A stretch of 64,000 bases of DNA from Eutreptiella sp. 'Long Island Sound 2002' (taxonomy: Eukaryota > Euglenozoa > Euglenophyceae > Eutreptiales > Eutreptiaceae). Positions 45,106-56,161 of the stretch are shown here, in pieces. The notes beneath the pieces were generated by a model. It was not told where the DNA came from, made no database searches, and saw only the letters and a list, made by a program, of their open reading frames with translations. The DNA lies in contig OZ038385.1 in NCBI GenBank assembly GCA_964036045.1, positions 20,798,720 to 20,862,719 of the forward strand, written 5' to 3'. Positions within the stretch are counted from its first letter, which is position 1, and every line of letters starts with the position of its first letter. The position numbers were made by a program, and so were the translations under genes.

Positions 45106-45321
45106 CCCTAAACTACGGGCATTCGTAAAGCAGATGATATGTTCATTCGTGAGAACATCATGGCTCAGCGTCATGAGAAGGCCGTCTATTCGGTAAAATG
45201 GAAAGGGTACAATGATGAAACTTGGGCACTTTTCGAGAGGTGTGTTGGGTTGAACATGTACCTGTCAGCTTTCAGGAACAAGCAAGACAAAGCAAATGTG
45301 GAATTTCTCAAGAATGTTTAG
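45106..45321 (+). CDS. Chromodomain fragment or exon
   Basis: The frame reads MFIRENIMAQRHEKAVYSVK then WKGYNDETWALFERCVGL, ending NVEFLKNV and TAG at 45321. Tyr/Trp/Trp positions of a chromodomain aromatic cage are recognisable (YSVKWKGY...ETW). An in-frame stop lies a few codons upstream (near 45109) and an AG next to it could be a splice acceptor. It is either the last exon of a split gene or a remnant of a chromovirus integrase. A possible extra basic exon (46206-46394, ending in a WDEVDVGDRPRLPDV reading) follows after a TTGTCGCAG acceptor, but the link is speculative. Confidence 0.45.
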
Positions 45322-46890
45322 ATCAATTGTAGCAACACAAAACTCACGTGGAAAAGATTGAGGTGGAAGCAGTAGAAGATGCGAACGAATAAAATTTTTT
45401 TCAAAAGGTGAAAAATGTCTAGAGTCTGGCACGTTTTTGTCCTTATTGAAATTTCCACAAGTTTTTGTCGCTAGGTTGTTTAGTGTAGGGGTGGCACGAC
45501 AAAGTTACAACATTACATAGCCTGCAAGCACAAGAATTTATATGAGTTGGAAAAGGTGTATAAAGATGGCCGTTGGTATGTTTGATTCTACTTTGCGCAC
45601 TTTTGAACATTTAATGTGTTTCGATCTAACGGAGTATTTGTCTTCCAATTAAGCGATATCCACATTTTTGCTTTAAAAAAAAGAAACCATCCAGATAAAT
45701 AGCAGACCTAATCAAGTGGTATCACATTCATAAGGAAGGGACCCTATGCCTCTTTGAACCATTAGGCCCTTTTACATTCCTAATGGGAACATTTCCCATG
45801 ATTCATGATTGATTTTTTATGTTTTTGCACACTATGATATAGGGACGTTCCATCACCTCTATTTTGATTGTATTTTGATTGAGATGCTGTCTACTGTAGT
45901 TGGCTATGCTTTAGGGAACAGAGGGCCCCTTTTTGAGCGGTTTTGGGATCAATTTCTTGCAGTCCCAGCTAGGTATTGAGCACCCCATATGATCGAGGTG
46001 ACATGCACTGACCTCATGTGCGACACACCATGCCGTCTTGGCAAGATATGGGGAAGATCCAAAGGGGTTCACATCTGTGGAAGAGTGAGAACTGTGTCAG
46101 AAGAAGAGAGTTAGACCCTTAGGTGGCTTTACTTCTTTTTTTCCTCACATGTTAATTATCTCTTCAAAAATGTATTCGTTTTTACTCTGTTTTGTCGCAG
46201 CCTTTCACATTTGGATCCCATTTTGATTTGGAGCCCTTCGCCTACTGCGGAGGAAGTGTTTGGCAATAAGCAAACTACTGCGGTGGCAAGCAAAGGAAAC
46301 AGTCAATTGAAAGAAGCGGAGGCGGGCTACGCAAGACGAAGGGAAAGGCAGAATGGGATGAGGTTGATGTTGGTGACCGACCCAGACTGCCTGATGTCTA
46401 GTGTGTATTCATAATTTCATTGCTAAGTCCAATTAACATGTTTAGAGAAATCGAAGCAAGACACCATCCACTAAGGTAAAGTGCCCACATAGGGGAGCAC
46501 TTTTGTGGTGGCTAGAACTGACGATTGCCGTAAGGCCAGAATTTGATTAGAATTTATGCTACAAAAAATCAAAGGGGCAAAATGATTATTTCCTCTTTTC
46601 CGACGTAAGCCAGAAGCCTCATTTTGCACCCGGTATATTCCCGCAGCATTCCCGCCACCGCCTAATGTGCCCTAATTGTCATTGCCTTCCCATGCTGTTT
46701 ACTTTGCGATTCTTTTGCACAAATCGATGTAAACATACGGAAAACAACTTAGTTTAAGTATCTTGTACAATAGTCATGAAACTTACAGCCTCTAGCACAA
46801 GTAGTTCCCATGTGTAACGAAGGTGCTGCCCCATTAGGGTCAAAAAACCCGTTGTACGACCGTGTGCGCTGAGAAAACAGTCAGTGAAGT
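45322..46890. other. AT-rich region without a supported gene
   Basis: No domain-bearing frame apart from the speculative exon near 46206-46394. No repeats stand out. Confidence 0.4.
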
Positions 46891-46894
46891 GCCA

Positions 46895-47370
46895 AAGAAA
46901 CTTTCAAAGTTTGCCAGAGGTCTGCCGGAACACTTCTCTGCTCAGAACGAGGTGCCGGAACGGGACTAACACGTCTCAGGTAACACATGACTATAAGCAC
47001 CATGCAACTAAAAACTGAAAAAGCCGTCAAAGTACGCTAGAAAAGGTCTAAGAGGTCGCCCGAGGGCTGCGGTAAGATGTCAGACTGCAACCGTAACGTG
47101 TTTGCCGCCAAAAAAGGTATGAGAGTTTGCCGGAAGTGGTTTGAGAGCCAACCAAAGCGTGCCGAAAAAGGTCAGAGGTGTACCAAAGTTTGCCGGCAAA
47201 GGTCTGCAGTTTGACGGAAAAGGTGTGAGGCTTGAACAAAGCCGGCAAATTTGTGAGCATTTGCTGGTACAAGTGAGAGAGAGGTCGCTAGAAACCACCT
47301 AAGTGCTTCAAGACGTGTGTCTGTGCCGCACCATGTCTGAGAGTATGTCGGAAAAGGCCACCATGAGATA
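46895..47370. repeat. Irregular repeat of a TTTGCCGGAAAAGGT-like word
   Basis: The words GTTTGCCGG, GTGCCGAAAAAGGT, TTTGACGGAAAAGGT and GTATGTCGGAAAAGG recur 10-12 times at 25-45-bp spacing, usually followed by (G)AGAGGT or GTGAG. It overlaps the 3' part of the repeat-associated minus-strand frame 47867-47172. Confidence 0.7.
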
Positions 47371-47589
47371 ATGCCGCTGCCCACGCCATCTCCCACACTT
47401 GCAGGTTGTCCAATTCGATGAAACCAGCCAAGAAAGAGGCACTCCGCTGGGTACAAGAGCTCAAGGCCTTGCAATAAGGACAGAACAAGGCCGCTAGCAG
47501 CCACAGCCGGAAAGTCCGAACAACAAATTGTTAGGAAATGCCAGCCAAGATTAAGAGCACTACCAAGAACTCGTTCCGGAGACAACTGT

Positions 47590-47940
47590 GATGCATACTG
47601 ACGCGTATTGGTACGCCCTTGGATCTTGGTTACTGAAATCTGCTCCATGGAGGAGAGCTTGAGGTCTCTCAAACCCATTTTTATACTCTTTTTTGGGGCA
47701 TAGGGAGCACTCATTCTGGAGGCTATGTGAGCACTCTTCAAGGGACTTTCAAAGAGCAAGTAAGCACAAGAGATTCCGTAATACCACACAAATACAAATT
47801 GTTCTAGGAGCTTTGCTCGCCCCATGACACAATCTGGTGTCTTGAAAGAGGAAGAGAGGGCAAACAAGGCAATAACTTAGGTTAATACACATGTAAACAT
47901 ACCTAAGTACCAAACCATGTGCTAAGGTTAGAATTTTAGG
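47590..47940 (-). repeat. Dispersed repeat related to the 49.7-kb palindrome spacer and the LTR-like repeats
   Basis: On the minus strand, TTGTGTCATGG (47820s), CTAGAACAATTT, TATTACGGAATCTCTTGTGC and the GAAGAGTGCTCACATAGCC block match 49693-49905 in order. The CATGACACAATCTGG(T/C)GTC phrase (plus sense) also matches 53537 and 57563. The minus frame (CVMGRAKLLEQF...LKSAHIASRMSAPYA...) shares ~50 residues with the frame at 49768, so the family may encode a short Gag-like peptide. Confidence 0.65.
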
Positions 47941-48457
47941 AAAAATCACAGTAAATCAGGGCACCACGGGCCCTGTGACCTGAGATTCAGGTCGTCAACG
48001 ACTGTCGTCGACAGGAACTGTGCTGTGGTCAACATGTCTAAGTCAGTTCTAGGTCAAACCAAGATCAAACAAGTCAAACAATGTCATAAACATGTTGAAA
48101 ACATGGTTAAAACTTGAAACATGGGTCTCCCCCCATGCGCCTGCCTAGAGGCCTTAGGGCATTCTGGCGCCACATGATATTTTTTCTGAAAACCTATGGA
48201 CGTGTACTTAATATCCCCCATAGGGGAGGGAACGGCCGTCGCAGCAGGCCGTCTGTGGAAAATTGGCAACATACTGCATTTTCATGAAAAATGCCATAAA
48301 ACACACTAAAAATCCACAATAATTCATTAAAAATTGATATAAAAACAGCTTTTGTAGAGCTTTTACGCAAATTCACGACATTTCTCGTCAAGAAAATAAT
48401 GTCGTAAAAATGACGGCGACGACTGGCGCCCGCTGCCGCGCCGTTGGTTCTAATTAC

Positions 48458-48482
48458 TTTGAAGGTTCAATGAACCTTCAAA
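48458..48482. repeat. Perfect 12-bp inverted repeat
   Basis: TTTGAAGGTTCA, one A, then TGAACCTTCAAA. A cruciform- or hairpin-capable site with no gene nearby. Confidence 0.9.
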
Positions 48483-49054
48483 TGTTTTAGAAACCTCAAA
48501 AACCTTAAAAAAAATGACTAAAATAGCCATTTCCAAGCCGAGCTGGAGCTTTTTTTTGATACTACAGACTAGCTAACATCTGCACTGGAGTGTCAGCGTA
48601 TTCCTGGAGCTTCCCTGGCCTGCATGGAGATACTTTTACCTATAAAAATGAACCTGCATATGAGCACATGGAAAAATATGCATCACCCCCCTTCTTATAA
48701 GGTTTCTATGAGCTTTGTTTAGAGAAACCTCAAAGGGGTAAAAGTAACTCATGCTTTGCCCTATGTGCTTTTCCTGCTTCAGTGTTTCGAAAAACACCCA
48801 TCTTGAAAAAACAGAGTCCTTGGGCAAGAAGACATAAGCAAAAGAAACAAGTATAAAAAACTGTGGTGCAAGTAAAATGTATGGCTCAAACAACCTTAAA
48901 AATAAGTATAGTACAACCAAACAATGGCAAGAATCGCCAGAAAACAGAAGTATTTACAACATATACACTCGAATATATATCACTGCGACTCTGACAGGAC
49001 TTGCAGGAAATGACAAAGGGCTTGGAAAAATCAAACAAATATGATTAGAGAGGG

Positions 49055-49678
49055 TTAGCCACTCTCAGAGCCAATGGGGCTCTTAAAATTCTTGAAGAAC
49101 TTCTCCATCTCCTTGTCAAAGATCTCCAGCTCCTTGGCTGTGAGTGGACGACGGTCTTTTCGCCTTGACGTCGTCGTCTGGCAACAGCTACCTTCGCTGG
49201 AGCTGTCCAACATGTCAAATTGTTGGTGCCCCTGTTGTTGGGCTTCATAAAAATCAATAGCTTGTTGGAACTCATGGGGAGCATGGTCATACCATTTTAT
49301 TGGGCTGGTTTCTGGCCCATTGTCGTCGCCGGACGTCGCTGACGAATTTGTCGTAAAGTATTCGGCGATCTCCGCCGCTTCTGAGCCAGAGTAAGTGGCC
49401 CACCAAGGCTCACTGTCTTGGTCATGATCAATTTCTTGATTTTCTTGAAGTTCTTGAAGATGCTCCTCAGTCCAAGTACTTGAAGAGGAAGTGGAGGTTG
49501 TGGAGGACATACCTGGATGTATTGTCGCTCCAGGCCTTCCCAGGCCAGACCAAGGCGTCAACTGGTTGAGCTGCAGTCCAATCTTGGCCTTGGTGAAGAA
49601 CTTGAGCTCCTTGGATTGGCTCCTTCTTGTTGCTTGTGCCAAGGGTCCACAAACCTTGAAGAACACAAAGAACTCCAA
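49055..49678 (-). CDS. Repeat-associated protein, Gag-like candidate (left arm)
   Basis: About 207 residues: a basic N-terminal part (FFVFFKVCGP...TRRSQSKELKFFTKAK), a Ser/Thr run, a Glu/Gln/Asp-rich middle (EENQEIDHDQDSEPWWATYS-type) and a C-terminal part ending KNFKSPIGSESG. No known domain recognised. The copy in the opposite arm keeps the same frame with mostly conservative differences, which argues that the frame is or was translated. It could be the structural protein of a non-autonomous retroelement; that is inference. Confidence 0.45.
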   Translation of the reverse strand: MEFFVFFKVCGPLAQATRRSQSKELKFFTKAKIGLQLNQLTPWSGLGRPGATIHPGMSSTTSTSSSSTWTEEHLQELQENQEIDHDQDSEPWWATYSGSEAAEIAEYFTTNSSATSGDDNGPETSPIKWYDHAPHEFQQAIDFYEAQQQGHQQFDMLDSSSEGSCCQTTTSRRKDRRPLTAKELEIFDKEMEKFFKNFKSPIGSESG

Positions 49679-50417
49679 GTTCTCCTTCAGAGCTGCATCG
49701 ACTCTAGAACAATTTTGACACGTAGTATTACGGAATCTCTTGTGCTTACTTGCTCTTTTAATGTCTCTTGAAGAGTGCTCACATAGCCTTCAGAATGAGT
49801 GCTCCATATGCCTCAAAAAAGAGTACAAAAATGGGTTTGAAACACCTCAAGCTCTTCCCCATGGAGCAGACTTCAGCAATCAAGATCCAGGGTTGTACCA
49901 ATACGCGTCTAAATTGTTCTAGAGTCGATGCAGCTCTGAAGGAGAACTTGGAGTTCTTTGTGTTCTTCAAGGTTTGTGGACCCTTGCCACAAGCAACAAG
50001 AAGGAGCCAATCCAAGGAGCTCAAGTTCTTCACCAAGGCCAAGATTGGACTGCAGCTCAACCAGTTGACGCCTTGGTCTGGCCTAGGAAGGCCTGGAGCG
50101 ACAATACATCCAGGTATGTCCTCCACAACCTCCACTTCCTCCTCAAGTACTTGCACTGAGGAGCATCATCAAGAAACTCAAGAAAATCAAGAAATTGATC
50201 ATGACCAAGACAGTGAGCCTTGGTGGGCCACTTACTCTGGCTCAGAAGCGGCGGAGATCGCCGAGTATTTTACGACAAATTCGTCAGCGACGGCCAGCGA
50301 CGACAATGGGCCAGAAAGCAGCCCAATGAAACGGTATGATAATGCTCCACATGAGTTCCAACAAGCTATTGATTTTTATGAAGCCCAACAACAAGGGCGC
50401 CAAGAATTTGACATGTT
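49211..50417. repeat. Large inverted duplication (arms ~505 bp, spacer ~197 bp)
   Basis: 49211-49713 and 49911-50417 are reverse complements, diverged by a few percent. The inner ends read GAGCTGCATCGACTCTAGAA and its complement. The spacer (49714-49910) is a copy of the dispersed repeat at 47590-47800, inverted. Both arms keep the same ~165-residue reading frame open. Confidence 0.88.
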
Positions 50418-50487
50418 GCAGACGAGACCACATTGGACCGCAAACCGCCGCCTACCCGCAACCCCAGCACCCCGGTCAATTGCTTGA
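49923..50487 (+). pseudogene. Repeat-associated protein, right-arm copy
   Basis: Inverted copy of the 49055-49678 frame. Similarity runs from LEFFVFFKVCGPL to FDML and stops at ~50417, where unrelated sequence replaces the C-terminal ~45 residues. The frame is open leftward into the spacer to 49768. Probably a truncated copy. Confidence 0.5.
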
Positions 50488-50489
50488 AC

Positions 50490-53387
50490 CCGTGGCGCAA
50501 GTCCTGGCCTGGCAGCTGAGCCTCCCTGCTGCCCAGCGGCGGTACCTTTTTTGAGCCCGGACAATCCGAAAGAATTGTGTTGAGTTCATGTGGGGACAAC
50601 CAGTACAACTCCGTCCGGCAGGTCGCAAGCCCAAGATGGACGATGAACATGTCTTCCGCTGCATACAGGAGAAGGAAAGATGTCCTTGATTAGTGCCCTA
50701 ATCTTTTTGATTAAATCCTGCAGGTTTTGATGTTGAAAACCCAAACCAAAGCAGTAAGTAGAGCAAGAAGAGGATATGGATGGAAGCAATGAATAGTTTG
50801 AAATCCAGTGTATCACAGAAGGGCTGCAGATAAACAAAGCAGGCTTAAATACAAAGGGTCAATCACAAGTGGATAAAACAAATGATTTTAAGTGAAAACT
50901 GGCCTGACTCTAGCCTCCAAGTTAGCATCAAGCACTTCATGTGCACTCTTTTGGATGAAATGGAGCTGGTTAGGAATATGAGGCAAAGGAGTTAGGCCAG
51001 ACACAGAATATGACTTGGCCAAGCAACTCCATTCAGAAACAGTTAAAAAGTAGAACCACAATAAGTGGTAGAAACAGTTGAGTATAGGGGTCTTGGGGTG
51101 GGGGACCACTAGGCTTACCCTCCAAGGCCTTAGGCATCAAATGCTCATTTTATTTCAGTATAACCTCCATGAAGGAAGATACCTCCGCTCAGTTGAGTGG
51201 CAGGGGTGTATTTCATGGGGGGCTAGGGTTATAACCCTAGTTACTTTGAGAAAGTGTACTTTAAGCTTCAAAAGAGAGATAAAAATACATAAGTAAGTCT
51301 TAGCATCAACAAAAAGGGTTTCAAGGGGGGCTTGGCCTGGATCAAGCCCTCCAAGAAAGACGTGGCAGTCACTTTTTCTTACTCCCCCCTGGAGTACTAG
51401 TTGATCAAGCTAGTAGGACCAAGGAAAAAAGCTCAAATATCCCAAAATTACCTCAGAAAATGCATTAAACCAAACAAAAACATTCCCATCAGTTCATAGA
51501 AGCCTATCACACTGTAGGTACCCTTGAAAAACAGTGTAATGTACCGTCAATGATGTCCTTTCGATGGGGCATTGCTCAAAAGTCGCCAGCGTGCGACCAA
51601 AACTTTTGGTAAACATTTTGGGGTAGTGGGATTTGAACCCAGGACTCCCTCCTTAACGCACACATGCTTGCCCACTAGGGTACAGTCGAACGCTGTAATG
51701 CGTACGGCTATCGCTGCATAAACAGCGTTGTAGTAAACGTCCTGACCAAGGGCCAGGGCGGAGCAATACTCCCAATGGAGGACACAAATCTCCAGGAGCT
51801 GAAAAAAATGGCAAATGGAACCAACAGGGAGTGAATCCTGTGGTTTATCGAAAGGTGTAGCGATTTAAGAAGTCAAATCGCTAAAAATTGACGAAACGAC
51901 GCGAGAAATCGTCATTTTTACACTAAAACCTAAAGTCGCAGACAGGCGCAACAGAAGCGGACTCCAGAAAAGGAGTTGCGCAAGCTTAAACGGCTCTAGA
52001 AAAAGAAGGTATAAGCCGTAGGTTTAAAAGTTGTATAAGAAATTTTTGCACGGTTGCATCAAAATTTTTACAAACTGTAGGAAAATGTATTAAAAAGAAA
52101 CCCACACCACAGAGCAGGTGGACAACCAACCTCTCAGGTATGTCAGTGTCATTTCAGACGCATGCATTGCGTTCGTGTTGGTTGCTTCGTTAAAACGTTA
52201 GGGTTGTCACCGCTGTGTTCGTTAGGGGTTTAGGCGCTCACCTCCTTTGCTCTGCACAGGTCAAAACAGAGATGAAAGGTATGCAAAGCGAATGGAGCAC
52301 GCAGCGCGCACGTAGGGTTAGAGTATGCGCTGTGCCCGCGAGCATGTGCCTAATTCAGGCATTCACATGTTGCGTCACTTTGCCTGTGCCCTAATCCACC
52401 CTTGTCTTCTCTTCACTGGTTAGAAAAGAAAGCGCTTGCTCGTGTTCGTGTTGCCGTAGCGCTAAAATAGGGTTGCTTAAAATGCGTAGGCTTGTTTTGC
52501 GCTGTGCAGCGCGCCATTCTCTCTCCTCTTTCTGCACCAAACAAAGTAAGAAGAGCGTGCATGACACATAATGCATGAATCGCTTAGGGTTGTTTATAAA
52601 TCGCCGTAGGCTTGTGTAAACGCTTAGGGTCGTTTTGCGTTCGCGTTACCTTCGGCATTCACATGATGCGTGGTGAGTAAGGTAGGTAGGCCCAGGAGGA
52701 GCTCACCTCTTGGTTGAGTCCAGTTATGGTTTGTTGCTGTGGGTAAGATTAGGAGAAATGGTAAACCTGTGCATACCTGTGCATGCATGTTGCGCATTAA
52801 AGGGTAGGCCACGCGTGTTGTGCACGGTAAAACTCTTGTTTAGGTTACCCAGGGACTCCACCCCACGTTCTTTAAGAGAACGGGTGGAGTTCCTTAAGCT
52901 TGCTTGCTTGTAACCTGGTAAGTGGACAGTGTATTATAGGGCAGCCTGAGAGGCGTATAATACGTGGAGGCTGTCTTGGTTCCTCCGCCACTTGCCAGGT
53001 CCATCCGCCTTTGCTTTACAGGTGGGCAGGTGAGGGTGCTTGGTGCAGCTGCAGTTGCCTTCGGCGACTTTGAATTTTTCTGCCCAAGCTAAAACGGGCG
53101 ATGATCACACAATCAACAAACTGCAACTCAGCCTGGAGTAGCGAGTGCCGTCGGACATCTTCGACATACACGCTGTGCACGCAAACTGAGCACTCCTTCC
53201 CTCCAACCCCTGACAGGGAAACACGTAGTGGCGTACCTGCTAGGCCACAGTTGTTTAGTAGCGCTGTGTTCTCTTGTTCTTTCACAGGAGGGTCAATAGG
53301 GCCTGAGACCTCTTTGACATGATTGCGCAGTAGCGTGTGTAGGTGTTAGGGTCAGCAAGCCTGGCAGGTGATGAGTGCAAGTTCTGA
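50490..53387. other. Region without a supported gene
   Basis: Only short frames. A tRNA-like element sits at 51635-51700. Between 52190 and 52660 TAGGGTT and GTAGGCTTG words recur (for example 52199, 52313, 52470, 52586, 52627), probably old telomere-like or satellite decay. Confidence 0.45.
51633..51706 (-). repeat. tRNA-like pol III promoter element, probable pseudogene or SINE
   Basis: On the minus strand a near-consensus A-box (TACCCTAGTGGG, ~51697) and a B-box (GGTTCAAATCC, ~51650) lie about 45 bp apart, as in a tRNA. The T-arm gives four of five pairs, but no convincing anticodon stem or acceptor stem forms. Confidence 0.5.
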
Positions 53388-54297
53388 TGAAGAGGTTGGG
53401 GGGAGGGCAACCTCCAAGCTTCCCTTGGCATGCACGACCCCAATCCCATGAAATCCAAGACTTCCTCTTGAAATTCCTACTGATCTTCCATCAGTCTGGG
53501 TTTTTCCAAAGAATTCTGTGATCCTTGCCTCGGCCATGACACAATCTGGCGTCCTGGGCAAGAGATGAAGGTATATGTAGACAATAAAACCATGTAGACA
53601 AGTAATATGTATATGTACCACTTCTATACTATAAAATAGCTTAGAAGAGAGGACGAAATGAAGGCGGCGGCGTCGCCGCCATCAGAAAAACTGACGGCTA
53701 CGAGTCGTCGCCATCAGAATCTCCACTGAGATCCTGCCCAAACTGGGCCAAACAGTGGTTTTTGGGCGAAAAACAGTGAAATATAGTGATTTTTGAGCCA
53801 AAAACACTCATTTCGCGTGTCTCCCCCCAACGCGTCGCGTAGCAGACACGACGCGTTTTTGTCCCAATTCAAACTATATATGAAGAGGGCCACTGTTGGG
53901 CCACACCATGGGCGCCCGGCTGATTCCTGGGATCGCCTCAGGATTTTTTAAAAAAATCGTGAACGTGACTGACTTCGCAAAAATTGACCTTCGCGGAACG
54001 CCGTGAAAAAGGTCACGTTATATTCCTATATTTCTAAAAACGGTAAATCAATACTAAAATTGGTTAAAATCTTCAGAAATCGAGAAATAAAACTTCGATC
54101 TGGGGCTGCGTCGCACAGGCGACGAACGTCGTCACCAGCCCAGAAATGACGAAAAATGACGATTTCTGGGGTATTTTACAGAAACTCCACAGAAATCGGG
54201 ATGCCATAAGGCTGGGAATCAGCCCAGGAAAATTCCTGATGCGAAGAGCGCCACAGGCTGGGCAGCGGGTATGGGTGAGGCACCCCATACCGCTTCA
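53388..54297 (-). mobile_element. LTR-like repeat, copy A (~910 bp)
   Basis: Read on the minus strand it starts TGAAGCGG and ends CCTCTTCA (TG...CA, with TGAAG/CTTCA inverted ends). A polypurine tract (AAGGAGGGGGG) lies directly before its minus-strand start at 54298-54308, as expected for a 3' LTR. Inside: a TATA-like CATATATAG (~53880, minus), a hairpin GGTATGGGG...CACCCATACC at the start, and a short frame starting MAEARITEFFGKTQTDG. Copy B at 55128-58323 is nearly identical once its insertion is removed. Confidence 0.75.
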
Positions 54298-55127
54298 CCC
54301 CCCTCCTTAGAAGCCTTGCCTATATCCAAAGGAAGGCAAGGCCAAGGAGGCGCTCTGACCCCTGCACTGCCCTGGTTTCAAAACTGATTCAGCAGGACAG
54401 TGGGGGGGGGGGGCTTCGTAAGTAATTTACATGTTACTCACATGTAGGTCTTTTTTTTTTTGATATATTCATAGGGCAATTGCCCCCCAGGCAACCACAC
54501 TGGTCCCTGGCACTCCCTTCAGCCTCTGGTGACCAAACCAGGGGCGCTGCAGGTCCTTCCGACCTGACTGATGGCGCTGAGGCGCACATATTGGCCCTTT
54601 TTCTCCATGGGCATGGAAACATAATAATTCAATAAATTCAAATGCGGAAAAAAAAAATTTAGGGTCCAACCCAAGGCAACGAATTCCTCGTGCCTGAATT
54701 TAGGGTCATTTATTACCCGAGGCGACGAATTACTCGTGCCTGTTTAGGGTCGATTCCCAACCCGAGGCGACGAATTAACGCGCCTGATTTGGGGCTTTTA
54801 GGGTCATTTCCTACCCAAGGCGCCCCACGCCTGTTTGGGGTTGGTTGCCAACCCAAGGCGATGAATTAACGCGCCTGCTTGTGGCGGTTCGCAGATGGCG
54901 TCCTCGTCGCTGTGGTCGTCGCCTAGGACCCAGGATAGACTTGGGGGCTCCATAGGGTCTTCTACCCATCGTAGGAGTCAAGGAGTTCCTCCTTCATCAT
55001 GTTGATGCCCTGGACCTTAGCTCCTGCAGATGTCGACGTCGTCGACAATTCTCCTACAGTCTGGGCGTCGTCGTCGTCCGCAGGCCGTCACACCGCCTTG
55101 GTGGCCTTGGCGTCGGCAGAATTCTTT
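54298..55127 (-). mobile_element. Putative internal region between the two LTR-like copies
   Basis: 830 bp without a coding frame. It contains a polypurine tract next to copy A and a tandem repeat (54655-54885). If A and B are the 3' and 5' LTRs of one minus-oriented element, this is a non-autonomous (LARD/TRIM-like) body. I found no primer-binding site starting TGG, and the outer flanks (53383-53387 and 58324-58328) do not match as a target duplication. Confidence 0.45.
54655..54885. repeat. ~50-bp degenerate tandem repeat
   Basis: Four copies of a block reading TAGGGTC...(C)CAACCCGAGGCGACGAA then TTA(C/A)(T/G)CG(T/C)GCCTG, starting near 54661, 54703, 54746 and 54800-54838. Confidence 0.8.
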
Positions 55128-55167
55128 TGAAGAGGTTGGGGGGATGGCAACCTCCAAGCTTGCCTTG

Positions 55168-55431
55168 TGTAATGGGATTGAGCTGCAGTGCATGCCGACG
55201 TGGTCTCTGTAGATTATAGGTCGCGCGCGTGTGCGTAGTCTCCAAGATTTGTTACGACATTTAGTGCATGTTTCACAGAGATTGTATTATAAAAAGCATT
55301 GTGTGTTATTGTCTCATTTTGTAGATATATGATGTAGACCCCGACAAAGGATTTGTCGATCTGCGGTCATAATCCGTCATCCTCTTGGTGTACTTGTGGG
55401 ATTTGGGTATACGCAGGTATGTCCTGTTACA
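55168..55431 (+). repeat. 5' LTR of the nested element
   Basis: 264 bp, TGTAAT...TTACA. Includes TTGTATTATAAAAAGC (~55284), a TATA-like box. Confidence 0.92.
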
Positions 55432-55556
55432 AGATCGACTCCTAAGTTCCGCGTGCCTTACAAAACCGTCACCTAAGTACGCGTATGTTTCAAGGCCCTG
55501 CAACGCGCTGCTAGAGACGTTTACCTGACTCCCTGCCAAGCTCATCTTGAAAGACC

Positions 55557-56161
55557 ATGGGGAGTACTGCAAGATTGGCCGAAGAGTTTCACAGTCACTT
55601 TACAGAGTATGAGAGGTTTGACGGCCACGCTGAAGTGTCAGTGCGCTTGATGCGGCGAGAGCTTCCTCAGAATCACTGGGTTGGGTACGGGATCTTGGGT
55701 TTGATGTGTGTGAAGCGCGCTTACAGTCGTTGACAGTGGCTCTGCCTGATGACAAAACTCGTGGAAAAGTTTGCACTAAACACGCGAAGTATGGATTTTA
55801 CTCCTTCAACCTGCCCGAATGTGTTGATGAGTGTTTGGATTCGAAGGGACGCGTGCGTGAGAGGACAGAGCGCGTTCTGGTGCCAGCCTTCAATGACAAG
55901 GTGCTGATGGATTTGTGTGCGCTGCATGAACTTTTCGCGGCCGAGCGCCATTACAGAGGACAACACGAGCGCGCTGAGAACTACGTGTTTCTTCGTTATT
56001 GTTGTATGGAGAGACAGGCAGTGACGCAACAGGCGACATCACTGGAAGAGCAACGCCGAGGGGAGGCAGAGCGTGATACGCTACAGCAGCAACAGATGGG
56101 CTACGATGAAGAGGGTGCGAAGAGCAAGCGACGGCGCAAACGAGCTGGACGCAAACATTGA
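55557..56161 (+). CDS. Gag-like candidate of the nested element, with a -1 frameshift
   Basis: An ATG at 55557 opens 57 codons (MGSTARLAEEFHSHFTEYERF...). The -1 frame continues smoothly from 55703 to TGA at 56161 (151 residues: FDVCEARLQSLTVALPDDKT...AGRKH) and ends in a strongly basic tail (KSKRRRKRAGRKH). The overlap holds G GGT TTG (55697-55703) in the correct phase for a -1 slip. Joined, the product is about 200 residues. No domain recognised; by position and charge it could be Gag. A plain frameshift mutation is the alternative. Confidence 0.5.

Noticed and set aside
51633-51706. Functional tRNA gene on the minus strand
   Set aside because: Promoter boxes are present, but there is no proper anticodon or acceptor stem.
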